Origin: Pelosinus propionicus DSM 13327
Lineage (GTDB): Bacteria > Bacillota > Negativicutes > DSM-13327
Assembly (NCBI RefSeq): GCF_900114615.1
Contig: NZ_FOTS01000016.1
Coordinates: forward strand, 42,569-106,568
Direction: 5' to 3'
Length of the DNA: 64,000 nt
Shown here: piece after piece, positions 33,839 to 41,611 of the stretch
Layout of the letters: each line of letters opens with the position of its first letter
Position numbering within the stretch: position 1 is the first letter of the stretch
The notes under the pieces: generated by a model
Seen by the model: the letters and a program-made list of their open reading frames with translations, nothing else
The model's database searches: none
Told to the model about the DNA's origin: nothing
Position numbers and translations under genes: made by a program

Positions 33839-34762
33839 ATGGTAACAAATTACCTTGATAATGTGTCTTTTGAATTAAGAAAGAAACAAGATTTTTTATG
33901 GTTGAAAGAACTGGGAAAAGTTTTCTGCGTGTTTGATCAGCAGGATTCAGGAAATATTTCCTTCGGTGTGCAAAATGGCGAGAAAAAATATTTTGTAAAA
34001 TACGCAGGAGCGCAAACTATTGAATACCAAGGAACTACGCAAGCTGCAATCGATAATCTTAATAAAGCTGTAATTGTATATCAGGATTTAAAGCATGAAA
34101 ATGTAATACGCTTTGTAAGCAAAATAAAGACGGATGAGGGTATAGCACTTGTATTTGATTGGTTTGATGGCGAGTGCTTGTTCGCTCATTGGACATTTGA
34201 TAAATGGGACAGATATACACATCCCAATTCACCGTATCATAAATACAGAATGTTGAGCTTTGAAAAACGGCTAAAATCGATAAATACAATCTTTCAGTTT
34301 TTATCGTTTGCTGAGCAGCAGAATTATGTTGCGATTGATTTCTATGACGGAAGTATCCTATATGATTTTAATAATGACAGAACCCAAATATGTGATATAG
34401 ATTTTTTCAGGAAGAAACCTACCGTGAACGATATCGGTGAAAATTTTTGGGGCTCACGAAGATTTAAATCACCTGAAGAGTATATTTTAGGGGCACAGAT
34501 AGATTCAATAACAAATGTATATACAATGGGTGTACTGCTATTTGGGCTAATCGGTGGTGAATCTGATCGTTCGTTTGAAAAATGGGAAGGTTCAAAAGAA
34601 CAATATGAACTTGTTTGTAAAGCGATGTCAAAAAGGGAACTGCGATTTCAATCTATAAAAGATTTTTATAAAGAATGGGAATTCTCTACGAAGAACTGCA
34701 AAAACAAGTTTAATGACTTACAGATAAATTTGGAGAGTGATTTTAGTGCAAACAATTTATGA
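33839..34762 (+). CDS. Protein-kinase-like protein with altered catalytic loop
   Basis: 307 residues. Kinase-fold landmarks: lysine in KKYFVKYAG near residue 50; the hinge region LVFDWFDGE; a catalytic-loop equivalent AIDFYDGSILYD (D kept, HR replaced, N replaced by S); ICDIDFF in place of DFG; then a Pro-Glu motif FKSPEE and VYTMGVLLFGLI. The aspartates are retained, so phosphotransfer may still occur. The 3' end overlaps the next acetyltransferase gene by 17 bases, suggesting the two are made together. Confidence 0.72.
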   Translation: MVTNYLDNVSFELRKKQDFLWLKELGKVFCVFDQQDSGNISFGVQNGEKKYFVKYAGAQTIEYQGTTQAAIDNLNKAVIVYQDLKHENVIRFVSKIKTDEGIALVFDWFDGECLFAHWTFDKWDRYTHPNSPYHKYRMLSFEKRLKSINTIFQFLSFAEQQNYVAIDFYDGSILYDFNNDRTQICDIDFFRKKPTVNDIGENFWGSRRFKSPEEYILGAQIDSITNVYTMGVLLFGLIGGESDRSFEKWEGSKEQYELVCKAMSKRELRFQSIKDFYKEWEFSTKNCKNKFNDLQINLESDFSANNL

Positions 34763-35297
34763 AACTGAAAGACTTTTGTTAAAAGTCTTAGACAAATCTT
34801 ATGCAGAAATGGTTGTTGATTATTATTTAAGAAACAAGTCTTTTTTAGAAGAATGGGAACCTGTGAGGAGTGAAGAATTTTATACAAAGCAATATCAGGA
34901 AGAGCAATTAGATAAAGCATTAACAGATAGTAAAAATAATAATTCATTGATATTATGGATATTTAAAAAGCAAGATAAACACAGAATAATAGGTTTTATT
35001 GCCTTTACTAACATAGTAAAAGGTGCATTTTTATCAAGTTATCTTGGTTATAAATTAGATAAAGATGAAATTAATAAAGGTTACATAACAGAGGCAATTC
35101 AAAAAGGAACTGAAATTATGTTTAATGAACATGGATTGCACAGGATTGAAGCCAATATTATGCCCCAAAATAAAAGATCTTTACGAGTAGTTGAGAAATT
35201 AGGTTTTTACAATGAAGGGATAGCCTATAAATATTTAAAGATAAATCAAAAATGGGAAGACCATATACACATGGTTTTATTAAACGATAAGGTGTAG
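34746..35297 (+). CDS. GNAT N-acetyltransferase (RimJ-like)
   Basis: 183 residues from the GTG about nine bases after GGAGAG; another GTG at 34737 overlaps that site. RimJ/RimL pattern: TERLLLKVLDKSYAEMVVDYY opening, NKGYITEAIQKGTEI, QNKRSLRVVEKLGF. It overlaps the kinase-like gene and is probably cotranslated. An N-terminal protein or antibiotic acetyltransferase; the substrate is not readable. Confidence 0.87.
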   Translation: MQTIYETERLLLKVLDKSYAEMVVDYYLRNKSFLEEWEPVRSEEFYTKQYQEEQLDKALTDSKNNNSLILWIFKKQDKHRIIGFIAFTNIVKGAFLSSYLGYKLDKDEINKGYITEAIQKGTEIMFNEHGLHRIEANIMPQNKRSLRVVEKLGFYNEGIAYKYLKINQKWEDHIHMVLLNDKV

Positions 35298-35391
35298 TAA
35301 GAGTCTTCGACATGTTCTTTAATTGTGTATATCAGCTGGTCATTGTGACACCTAATTTAGCAGGGGAAGAACGTATCATTGATAACAACGA

Positions 35392-35440
35392 AAAACAGCC
35401 TCAAGCCTTGCGGTAATGTAAAGCTTGAAGCTGTTTTTTT
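35392..35440. terminator. Bidirectional intrinsic terminator
   Basis: AAAACAGCCTCAAGC pairs with GCTTGAAGCTGTTTT, with a T-run on the right and A-run on the left. It sits between convergent genes. Confidence 0.88.
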
Positions 35441-35443
35441 AGT

Positions 35444-36130
35444 TTAGGTCTTAGAAGGAAAGGATTCCGTTTTTAAATCTATAGCGTTACCAGTTGCGAA
35501 CCTTACGCCCATTTCGAAAGCTTTTTTACAGTCATTGGGGAATTCCTCTTGTCGTCTTTTGGCTTTATCGTCACCATCGAACATCGTTATAAGATACTTA
35601 GAGTAATCACTGAACTGATAGGTGTCTGTAACGAATAAGGACTCTGAGGTCCCAAAAGCCCTTCCCATTGCCATTTCTGTTAACTTAAGAATGCGATCAT
35701 ATCCCATCTCTTTCATCGTACTTTCGTTTAGATTCATGGTGTAAATAAAGCCAACAGGGATCTTCCTCTGGAAACAAGAGGAGTAGTCTGCATCATATTG
35801 TAGATACTGGAATCCCATTCGCTCAATGAGTGCCCGCATTGCAGCGGTAATATTGTGAAAGTAGATCGGAGATCCTAGAATAATGGCATCGGCATTTTCA
35901 ATCTTTTCTAGAACAGGAGTAAGGCCATCCTTAAACGCGCATTTTCCGTAACTTTTTCCGCCTTTTAGTTTACAGGCGAAACAACTAATACATCCCTTAT
36001 AATTAAGATCATAAAGATGAATAAGCTCCGTTTCAGCGCCTTGTGAGGCTGCTCCCTCCAGTGCCTTGCTCAGTAAGGTTGCAGTATTCCAGTTTTTTCG
36101 TGGACTGCCGTTAATTGCTAAGATTCTCAT
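35444..36130 (-). CDS. Flavodoxin-like NAD(P)H-dependent FMN reductase
   Basis: 228 residues from the ATG behind GGAGGGG; the frame is open 28 codons further without a start signal. The N-terminus ILAINGSPRKNWNTATLL is the FMN phosphate loop of iron-sulfur flavoproteins and NADPH-dependent FMN reductases. A CISCFACK cysteine cluster near residue 47 is typical of the iron-sulfur flavoprotein subgroup. GSPIYFHNITAAMRALIER is the second FMN loop. It is divergent from an HxlR regulator, the common arrangement for redox- or quinone-responsive reductases. Confidence 0.87.
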   Translation of the reverse strand: MRILAINGSPRKNWNTATLLSKALEGAASQGAETELIHLYDLNYKGCISCFACKLKGGKSYGKCAFKDGLTPVLEKIENADAIILGSPIYFHNITAAMRALIERMGFQYLQYDADYSSCFQRKIPVGFIYTMNLNESTMKEMGYDRILKLTEMAMGRAFGTSESLFVTDTYQFSDYSKYLITMFDGDDKAKRRQEEFPNDCKKAFEMGVRFATGNAIDLKTESFPSKT

Positions 36131-36200
36131 ACGCACCCCTCCATTAATATCTTTGAAATTGACTTTATGTACTGCATTATATATCATTATGGGAAATGAG

Positions 36201-36232
36201 TTAAGTATGCACAAGTTTGTTAGATACTAACT
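36201..36232. promoter_or_regulatory. Imperfect palindrome between flavoprotein and HxlR genes
   Basis: GAGTTAAGTAT at 36199 and ATACTAACTC at 36224 are near-inverted repeats; the inner part GTTAG-ATA-CTAAC (36219-36231) is a perfect small palindrome. It lies 25 bases before the HxlR gene and is a candidate HxlR site. Confidence 0.55.
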
Positions 36233-36256
36233 CAAAAGTGAGTAAAGGAGTATGTC

Positions 36257-36580
36257 GTGGAAAAATTTAATGAGAAATACGAAAAGTGCCCAATGTACTA
36301 TACAATGTCTATTCTTGAAGGGAAATGGAAATGGATTATATTATGGGAAATATATGAAGCTAAGGTAATAAGATATAATAAATTGAAAGATACATTACAA
36401 CCGATTGCACATAAAACATTAAGCCACCAACTAAAAGAATTGGAAAATAACCAACTAATTCATAGAGAACAATACAATCAAGTTCCTCCTAAAGTTGAAT
36501 ATTGGCTGACTGAAGAAGGAAAAACACTAATCCCAATATTGGAACTCATGTTTCAATGGGGAGAAAAACATATGATTTAA
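36257..36580 (+). CDS. HxlR-family transcriptional regulator
   Basis: 107 residues, GTG start after AAAGGAG. HxlR winged helix: cysteine at residue 10 in KCPMYYTMSILEGKWKW, then LKDTLQPIAHKTLSHQLKEL and a basic wing. That single N-terminal cysteine can be a redox or electrophile sensor in this family. Likely represses the divergent flavoprotein. Confidence 0.9.
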   Translation: MEKFNEKYEKCPMYYTMSILEGKWKWIILWEIYEAKVIRYNKLKDTLQPIAHKTLSHQLKELENNQLIHREQYNQVPPKVEYWLTEEGKTLIPILELMFQWGEKHMI

Positions 36581-36800
36581 TTAGTCTCACTCTTGTTTCA
36601 TTTGGCGTATAGTTTTCATGAGCAGAAGCGTTTCAGAAAGCACAGCGTGAGAATCTGCCTGTATTTTTGTCCGTAGGCTATTGCTGTGCTTAAAACAAAT
36701 GATAGGATGTTACTATGATTTACGTGCCATTGGTGACATGTAATGAAAATAATATTTGTTTAAGAAATTAAATGCAATAATTTATTAATAGATATAATAA

Positions 36801-36839
36801 AGCAACAGAAAAAATCGTTTTACGATTTTTTCTGCTGCT
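36801..36839 (-). terminator. Terminator overlapping the end of the XRE gene
   Basis: AGCAACAGAAAAAATCG pairs with CGATTTTTTCTGCTGCT (one mismatch). On the reverse strand the XRE stop codon lies in the loop, so the hairpin forms right at the end of the coding region. Confidence 0.75.
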
Positions 36840-37218
36840 TTTCTTGCTTCCTATCCCAAAATATAATTTCAAGTGCCGCTTTGGTTTTCGCTTTATCTTC
36901 TTTAGTCAGCAGAATTCCGTCGAATAGGACTTCTGACTGTTCAAGAAAATTAATTAGATCTTTAGGGGCTTTTTTATTTGTAGATTGAGTGAACTGGGCG
37001 TTAGACTCTATATGTCCAGCTATATTTAAAAGAAATTCATGTGAGACACCAAGACAGGGAGCAAGCTTCTTTAATGTCGCTGGTCCTGGTTTTTGAATGT
37101 TATTAATTATTCTAGATAGAGTGGCAATAGTCACGCCTGAGGCTTTGTATAATTGTCCTAAACTTTCATATCCAGCTTCTAAGCGAAGTTTGTCAATTGT
37201 TTTTCCTATTTCAGACAT
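36820..37218 (-). CDS. XRE-family repressor (phage CI-like)
   Basis: 132 residues after AGGGAGGTG. The helix-turn-helix sits at residues 10-60 (LGQLYKASGVTIATLSRIINNIQKPGPATLKKLA), followed by a short lysine-rich tail instead of a peptidase domain. It is divergent from a second small DNA-binding protein; 14-bp repeats between them form candidate operators. This resembles a CI/Cro switch of a phage or integrative element, but no other phage genes are present. Confidence 0.88.
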   Translation of the reverse strand: MSEIGKTIDKLRLEAGYESLGQLYKASGVTIATLSRIINNIQKPGPATLKKLAPCLGVSHEFLLNIAGHIESNAQFTQSTNKKAPKDLINFLEQSEVLFDGILLTKEDKAKTKAALEIIFWDRKQEKQQKKS

Positions 37219-37235
37219 GATACACCTCCCTTTTT

Positions 37236-37342
37236 ATTATAACAAGATTATTGCGTCTACGTAATGTTACGAGTACGTAAAAATTATTGCAATATCGTTG
37301 CGAGTTCGTAAGGGTTGTGCTATTATATTTACGAGGGCGTAA
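37236..37342. promoter_or_regulatory. Divergent promoters with four 14-bp operators
   Basis: Four sites fit TTRCGNNNNCGTAA: 37251-37264, 37267-37280, 37298-37311 and 37329-37342. The last three start exactly 31 bases apart. Leftward promoter: TTACGT (37264-37259) and TATAAT (37241-37236), 17-base spacing, its -35 inside site 1. Rightward promoter: TTGCGA (37298) and TATTAT (37321), 17-base spacing, its -35 inside site 3, with site 4 at the transcription start. Repressor binding would thus block both. Confidence 0.8.
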
Positions 37343-37358
37343 TAAGAAGGTGATAGAA

Positions 37359-37646
37359 TTGGCTAATAAAATTAAATTGAAACTTGCTAAATTTAATGAG
37401 GTAGTTAAAAAAGAAAAATGGACTGATGGAGAGCTAGCGATAAAAATGGGGGTTTCAACAACGCAAATATGGCGAGCGCGATTGCCTGATGAGGATCATC
37501 GTCATAATGATCCAGGTGGAGAATTTATAGCAGGCGCATTAGCAGCTTTCCCATATTTAGAATTCAATGATTTATTTTTTTTAGTCAATGATTTACGAGC
37601 GCGTAAAAATGAAGAGATTAAAAGTTACGTAAAGGAGGATGAATAA
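37359..37646 (+). CDS. Small Cro-like DNA-binding protein
   Basis: 95 residues from a TTG after AGAAGGTGAT; the frame is open upstream through the promoter. Helix-turn-helix: WTDGELAIKMGVSTTQIWRARLP. The C-terminal part (GGEFIAGALAAFPYLEFNDLFFLV) recalls phage regulators with this fold. It is transcribed away from the XRE repressor and bears a fifth operator copy near its 3' end. Probably the counter-regulator or an excision/toxin-type control protein. Confidence 0.72.
   Translation: MANKIKLKLAKFNEVVKKEKWTDGELAIKMGVSTTQIWRARLPDEDHRHNDPGGEFIAGALAAFPYLEFNDLFFLVNDLRARKNEEIKSYVKEDE
37593..37606. promoter_or_regulatory. Fifth operator copy inside the Cro-like gene
   Basis: TTACGAGCGCGTAA matches the operators at 37251-37342. 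It lies 40 bases before the gene's stop, where it might act as a roadblock or auxiliary looping site. Confidence 0.7.
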
Positions 37647-37863
37647 TTTTATGAATAAGCGATCCTTATCATTAAAGTCCGAACTACGATGCAATTGTGG
37701 TGCATGAGCAATCTTGCAAAAGAAGAGAGCGTATAAGTAAATTTGCGCCCTAGGTTGGTTACCTATAGTATATCGAAAAGAAAAACCTAAATTCATTTTG
37801 TGAACAATCCATAATATTTTCTTACATCCTTGTTTTGCAAAAAAAATATACTGGAGGCGAAAC

Positions 37864-38310
37864 ATGATCATTCATGAGTCATTGATTGAATTAGACTTGA
37901 AGTCGAAAAACAAAACGGAAATCATCGAAAACTTAGCCCGCAAGGGATGGGAGCTTGGTCGTATTCGGGATGCTGCGGAGTTTACAAAGGCTGTATTTGA
38001 TCGGGAAGCGTTATTTTCTACTGCCATTGGCTATGGTATCGCTATACCTCACGGTAAAGGCAGCTTTGTGGAGGAACCCTTTATTGCGTTTGCCAGAAGC
38101 CAAGAGGCATTTTTCTGGGATAGCAGGGAGGAGAATGGAGTTAGACTGATCTTTCTGATTGGTGTACCGGAAGAGCAGGCCAGTGATCTGCATTTAAAGA
38201 TCTTAGCCAATATCAGTAGAGGGCTGATGAAGGAATCATATCGGAGAAGGCTGGAACAAGCTGAAGATGCACGCAAGGTCTTGGAGATCGTAGAGGAAAT
38301 GGGGCTGTAG
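37864..38310 (+). CDS. PTS fructose-type EIIA component
   Basis: 148 residues. The EIIA-Fru/mannitol fold with ALFSTAIGYGIAIPHGK at residues 55-70, whose histidine accepts phosphate from HPr. First gene of a three-gene permease with separate IIA, IIB and IIC. Start after CTGGAGG. The promoter region upstream holds TAGGTTGGTTACCTA at 37751, a small palindrome that may be an operator. Confidence 0.92.
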   Translation: MIIHESLIELDLKSKNKTEIIENLARKGWELGRIRDAAEFTKAVFDREALFSTAIGYGIAIPHGKGSFVEEPFIAFARSQEAFFWDSREENGVRLIFLIGVPEEQASDLHLKILANISRGLMKESYRRRLEQAEDARKVLEIVEEMGL

Positions 38311-38324
38311 AGGAGGGGATTATT

Positions 38325-38639
38325 GTGAAAATGATTGGTGTATGTGCCTGTCCGACGGGGATTGCTCATACGTATATGGCGCAGGCTGCTTTGGAGAAAG
38401 CGGCAAGGGCAAAAGGACATGAGATCAAAGTTGAAACCCAGGGAGCGATGGGAATTGAGAATGAGCTGTCAGCAGGTGAGATTGCCGATGCAAGGGTTGT
38501 AATCTTTGCCGTGGGCGTGAATGTAGAAGGGGAAGAGCGGTTTGACGGAAAGCAAAAGGTGACAGTGGAGGTCGGAAAAGCCATAGAGAATCCGATGGAT
38601 ATCATCCAAAAAGCAGAAATGAAGGGGATGGGGTTATGA
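38325..38639 (+). CDS. PTS fructose-type EIIB component
   Basis: 104 residues, GTG start after AGGAGGGG. The phosphocysteine loop is CACPTGIAHTYMAQAAL near residue 6-22, typical of EIIB-Fru. It passes phosphate from EIIA to the sugar during transport. The stop overlaps the EIIC start (ATGA). Confidence 0.93.
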   Translation: MKMIGVCACPTGIAHTYMAQAALEKAARAKGHEIKVETQGAMGIENELSAGEIADARVVIFAVGVNVEGEERFDGKQKVTVEVGKAIENPMDIIQKAEMKGMGL

Positions 38640-39724
38640 ATGAAGCATTGCTGGCTGAGTGCAAGAAAGTAAAGAACCATCTGATGACAGGGGTTTCCTA
38701 TATGATTCCCTCGGTAGTAGTGGGAGGGATTTGCATTGCTGGTGCTTTGGCAACGGGGACTCCAGGAGAAAAGGGGATGGAGGTCACCAGTGTCTTAGCC
38801 AATCACATTTTGAATATCGGTATTGCAGGTTTTACCTTAATGATTCCGATCCTAGCTGGATATATTGCCTATAGCCTTGCTGGCAAGCCGGGAGTGGTTC
38901 CCGGTATGATCGGAGGGTATCTGGCAAATCAGCCCATTGCTGACAGTCCTTATAAAGCTGGTTTTCTGGGTGCCTTGGTGATGGGGCTGTTTGCAGGCTA
39001 TATCGTGAAATGGATTAAGGGCTGGAGGGTTCCCAATTACCTGCGTCCTGTCATGCCCATTTTTGTCATTCCGATATTGAGTTCCTTAATGGTTGGTCTT
39101 ACTTATATTTATTTACTGGGACAACCCATTGCCTCTGTGATGGGCGGGATTACGGATGGCTTGAAAAGTATCAGTCAGCAGGGAGCGGTAGTGATTGCCA
39201 TTATTACAGGATTGATGATTGCCTTTGATATGGGCGGTCCTGTGAACAAAACCGCCTGTATGTTTGCTTTTGGACTGATGGCAGAAGGCGTATATACGGT
39301 TATGGGGCCGATCGGCATTGCGATCTGTACGCCTCCTTTAGGAATGGGACTGGCTACATTGCTGGCGAGAGGAAAATACAGTGCCGAAGAAATGGAAGCA
39401 GGCAAGGCTGCTTTAGCCATGGGAATGATCGGAATTACAGAAGGTGCGATTCCCTTTGCTGCTGCCGATCCTTTGCGAGTGCTGCCTTCTATTATGACGG
39501 GGTCTGCTGTAGGTGCGGTGATTGGCGCCCTCGGCAAGGTGGGAGATCATGCGCCGCATGGTGGACCGATTGTATTGCCGGTGGTGGATAATCCGGCAGT
39601 TTATCTAATAGGTATTTTTCTAGGGACGGTGGTTACTGCCTTGATGGTTAATTTCTTGAAGGTAGATGTGAGGAAGGAATTTGCAAGAGCAGCAGGAGGG
39701 GGATTCGGATCATGCAGAAGATGA
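38636..39724 (+). CDS. PTS fructose-type EIIC membrane component
   Basis: 362 residues, eight to ten helices. Family signatures: GMIGGYLANQPI, DMGGPVNKTA and GITEGAIPFAAADP. It forms the sugar channel; typical substrates are fructose, mannose-like or other ketoses. It overlaps both neighbours, so IIB-IIC-GatZ are translationally coupled. Confidence 0.93.
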   Translation: MNEALLAECKKVKNHLMTGVSYMIPSVVVGGICIAGALATGTPGEKGMEVTSVLANHILNIGIAGFTLMIPILAGYIAYSLAGKPGVVPGMIGGYLANQPIADSPYKAGFLGALVMGLFAGYIVKWIKGWRVPNYLRPVMPIFVIPILSSLMVGLTYIYLLGQPIASVMGGITDGLKSISQQGAVVIAIITGLMIAFDMGGPVNKTACMFAFGLMAEGVYTVMGPIGIAICTPPLGMGLATLLARGKYSAEEMEAGKAALAMGMIGITEGAIPFAAADPLRVLPSIMTGSAVGAVIGALGKVGDHAPHGGPIVLPVVDNPAVYLIGIFLGTVVTALMVNFLKVDVRKEFARAAGGGFGSCRR

Positions 39725-40974
39725 GTTTGCGGGAAGTCATTGATAAGATGTTTGTTTTGGAAGAGGCGGGTCACAAAACGACACTGCTGGGCATCGGACC
39801 TATGTCGAGGAATCTCATCGTTGCTTCTCTCGAATTGGCGAAGGAAAAAGATTTTCCGATTTTGTTCATCGCCAGCCGCAACCAAGTGGATGCCAAGGAA
39901 TTAGGCGGGGGCTATGTATGCGGATGGGATCAGCAGGGATTTCGCGAGGCCATTGCCGGGATTGCCCAAGAGGTAGGTTTTACAGGTCTGTATTATTTGT
40001 GCCGGGATCATGGCGGACCATGGCAAAGAGATAATGAGCGCAGCAGTCATTTGCCCGAAGACACGGCTATGGAATTGGCAAAGAAGTCGTATCTGGAAGA
40101 TTTGATTCATGGATTTGATTTACTGCATATTGATCCCACAAAAGACCCTTATGTTGTTGGAAAGTCCATTGATATGGAGGTCGTCCTGAGAAGAACAATT
40201 CACCTCATTGCATATGTAGAGAAAGAGCGAAAAGCCCGTGGCTTGCCGGAGATTGGCTATGAAGTCGGTACGGAGGAAACCAATGGAGGGCTGACCAGTC
40301 AGGAATCCTATGAACGCTTTATTCTGCAGCTGACGAGAGAACTGTCGGCACGAGGACTTCCCATTCCGGTATTTATCGTAGGACAGACCGGTACGTTAAC
40401 AAAACTGACGAAAAATGTGGGAGAGTTCAGCTATCAGAGTTCAAAACTGCTGGCGTATACGGCCAAGAAATATGGAGTGGGTTTAAAAGAGCATAATGGA
40501 GATTATTTGGACGACTACATTATTCTTGACCATCCATCCTTAAGTATTACTGCTATGAACGTAGCGCCTGAGTTCGGTTATATCGAAACCAGAGCTTATC
40601 TGGAACTGATTCGATTGGAGGAAAAGGAAGTTGAAAATGGCAGATTAGAGGAGAAATCCAATCTGAAGGCTGTTATGTCTAGAAATGCTGTAAACAGCGG
40701 GCGATGGAAGAAGTGGCTGATTGGCGATGATGTACATTTGTCAGTGGAGGATATTCGCAAAGATGAAGAATTGATGGAAACGATCTGTGAGATCTGCGGT
40801 CATTATACCTATGAGCAGGAAGAAGTAAAGCAAGAGATGAAAATCTTGTATACGAATATGCAGAAGCTGGGGATTGACGGGAATCGCTATCTGATCGATA
40901 AGCTCAAAAGTTCCATTAGCCGGTATGTGCAATGTTTTAATTTGCAAGGGTTAACGAGTAAATTGCTGCGTTAG
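39712..40974 (+). CDS. GatZ/KbaZ-family protein (tagatose-bisphosphate aldolase accessory or ketose-phosphate epimerase)
   Basis: 420 residues. Conserved stretches: YYLCRDHGGPWQRDNE, HIDPTKD, YEVGTEETNGGLT, FIVGQTGTLTKL. GatZ was described as the non-catalytic partner of the aldolase GatY, but no GatY/KbaY gene is nearby. Free-standing members of this family have been reported as ketose-6-phosphate 4-epimerases, so an epimerase acting on the imported sugar phosphate is plausible. The ATG used follows AGGAGGGGG; another ATG nine bases later overlaps the IIC stop as ATGA. Confidence 0.85.
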   Translation: MQKMSLREVIDKMFVLEEAGHKTTLLGIGPMSRNLIVASLELAKEKDFPILFIASRNQVDAKELGGGYVCGWDQQGFREAIAGIAQEVGFTGLYYLCRDHGGPWQRDNERSSHLPEDTAMELAKKSYLEDLIHGFDLLHIDPTKDPYVVGKSIDMEVVLRRTIHLIAYVEKERKARGLPEIGYEVGTEETNGGLTSQESYERFILQLTRELSARGLPIPVFIVGQTGTLTKLTKNVGEFSYQSSKLLAYTAKKYGVGLKEHNGDYLDDYIILDHPSLSITAMNVAPEFGYIETRAYLELIRLEEKEVENGRLEEKSNLKAVMSRNAVNSGRWKKWLIGDDVHLSVEDIRKDEELMETICEICGHYTYEQEEVKQEMKILYTNMQKLGIDGNRYLIDKLKSSISRYVQCFNLQGLTSKLLR

Positions 40975-41092
40975 CGATGCAGCGGCTATTTTTGTCTCTT
41001 TATGAGGGGAATTAGCGAAGAAAGATTTGCAGGAAAATTCCAAATAGTAGCTAAGTAATAATGAGGGACTTCTTGGCATAGGAGGGGACGAT

Positions 41093-41602
41093 GTGAAGAA
41101 AAGACCAGCCGTTTTTTTTGATCGTGATGGAGTATTGAATCTGGATAGAGGGTATCTGTATAAACAGGAAGAGCTGGAATGGATGCCTGGGGCGATTGAT
41201 GCCATCAAGATGCTCAATGACCAGGGGTACTTTGTCTTTGTTGTTACCAACCAAAGTGGTATTGCCCGAGGATTTTTTGAGGAAGAGGATGTGTATGCTC
41301 TTCACAGCTATATGGCGGAAGAAGTGGAGAAACGGCACGGTCTGATTCATTCTTTTTATTTTTGTCCTCATCATCCAGAAGGAATCACAGAAAAGTATGC
41401 AAAAGTCTGCACGTGCCGCAAGCCGTTACCAGGACTTATTGAGCAGGCTTGCAGGGAATGGCCCGTTGATCTTAGCGCATCTTTTCTGATCGGAGATATG
41501 CCGCGGGACATTGAGGCAGCCAAGGGCGCTGGTATACCTGGATATCTCTTTCCCGAAGGGAATTTGTATGATTTTGTTCAGGATATTTTGAAGAATAGGT
41601 AG
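41093..41602 (+). CDS. HAD-IIIA phosphatase, GmhB-like
   Basis: 169 residues, GTG start after GGAGGGG. HAD motifs: FFDRDGVLN (motif I), VVTNQSG (motif II), and IGDMPRDIEAAKGAG (motif IV). The zinc loop is C-P-H-H-P-x5-Y-x4-C-x-C. It matches GmhB, which removes the C7 phosphate from heptose 1,7-bisphosphate, or an imidazole-glycerol-type phosphatase. In this operon it may instead dephosphorylate a sugar bisphosphate. The heptose route would fit a diderm organism. Confidence 0.88.
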   Translation: MKKRPAVFFDRDGVLNLDRGYLYKQEELEWMPGAIDAIKMLNDQGYFVFVVTNQSGIARGFFEEEDVYALHSYMAEEVEKRHGLIHSFYFCPHHPEGITEKYAKVCTCRKPLPGLIEQACREWPVDLSASFLIGDMPRDIEAAKGAGIPGYLFPEGNLYDFVQDILKNR

Positions 41603-41611
41603 GTGTTTAGT

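Noticed and set aside
33686..33841. Open stretch of about 50 codons (TPDGRLRNTMVFAKTRNHK) before the kinase-like gene
   Set aside because: No start signal or recognised family; it could be a gene relic but the evidence is too thin to list.
37236..37342. Repeats near the XRE gene considered as a CRISPR array
   Set aside because: Units are 14-base palindromic operators without spacers of constant unique sequence and without cas genes.
37651..37707. 18-residue frame with CNC after the Cro-like gene
   Set aside because: The AGGAGG is about 13 bases away, overlapping the end of the preceding gene, and no conservation can be judged.
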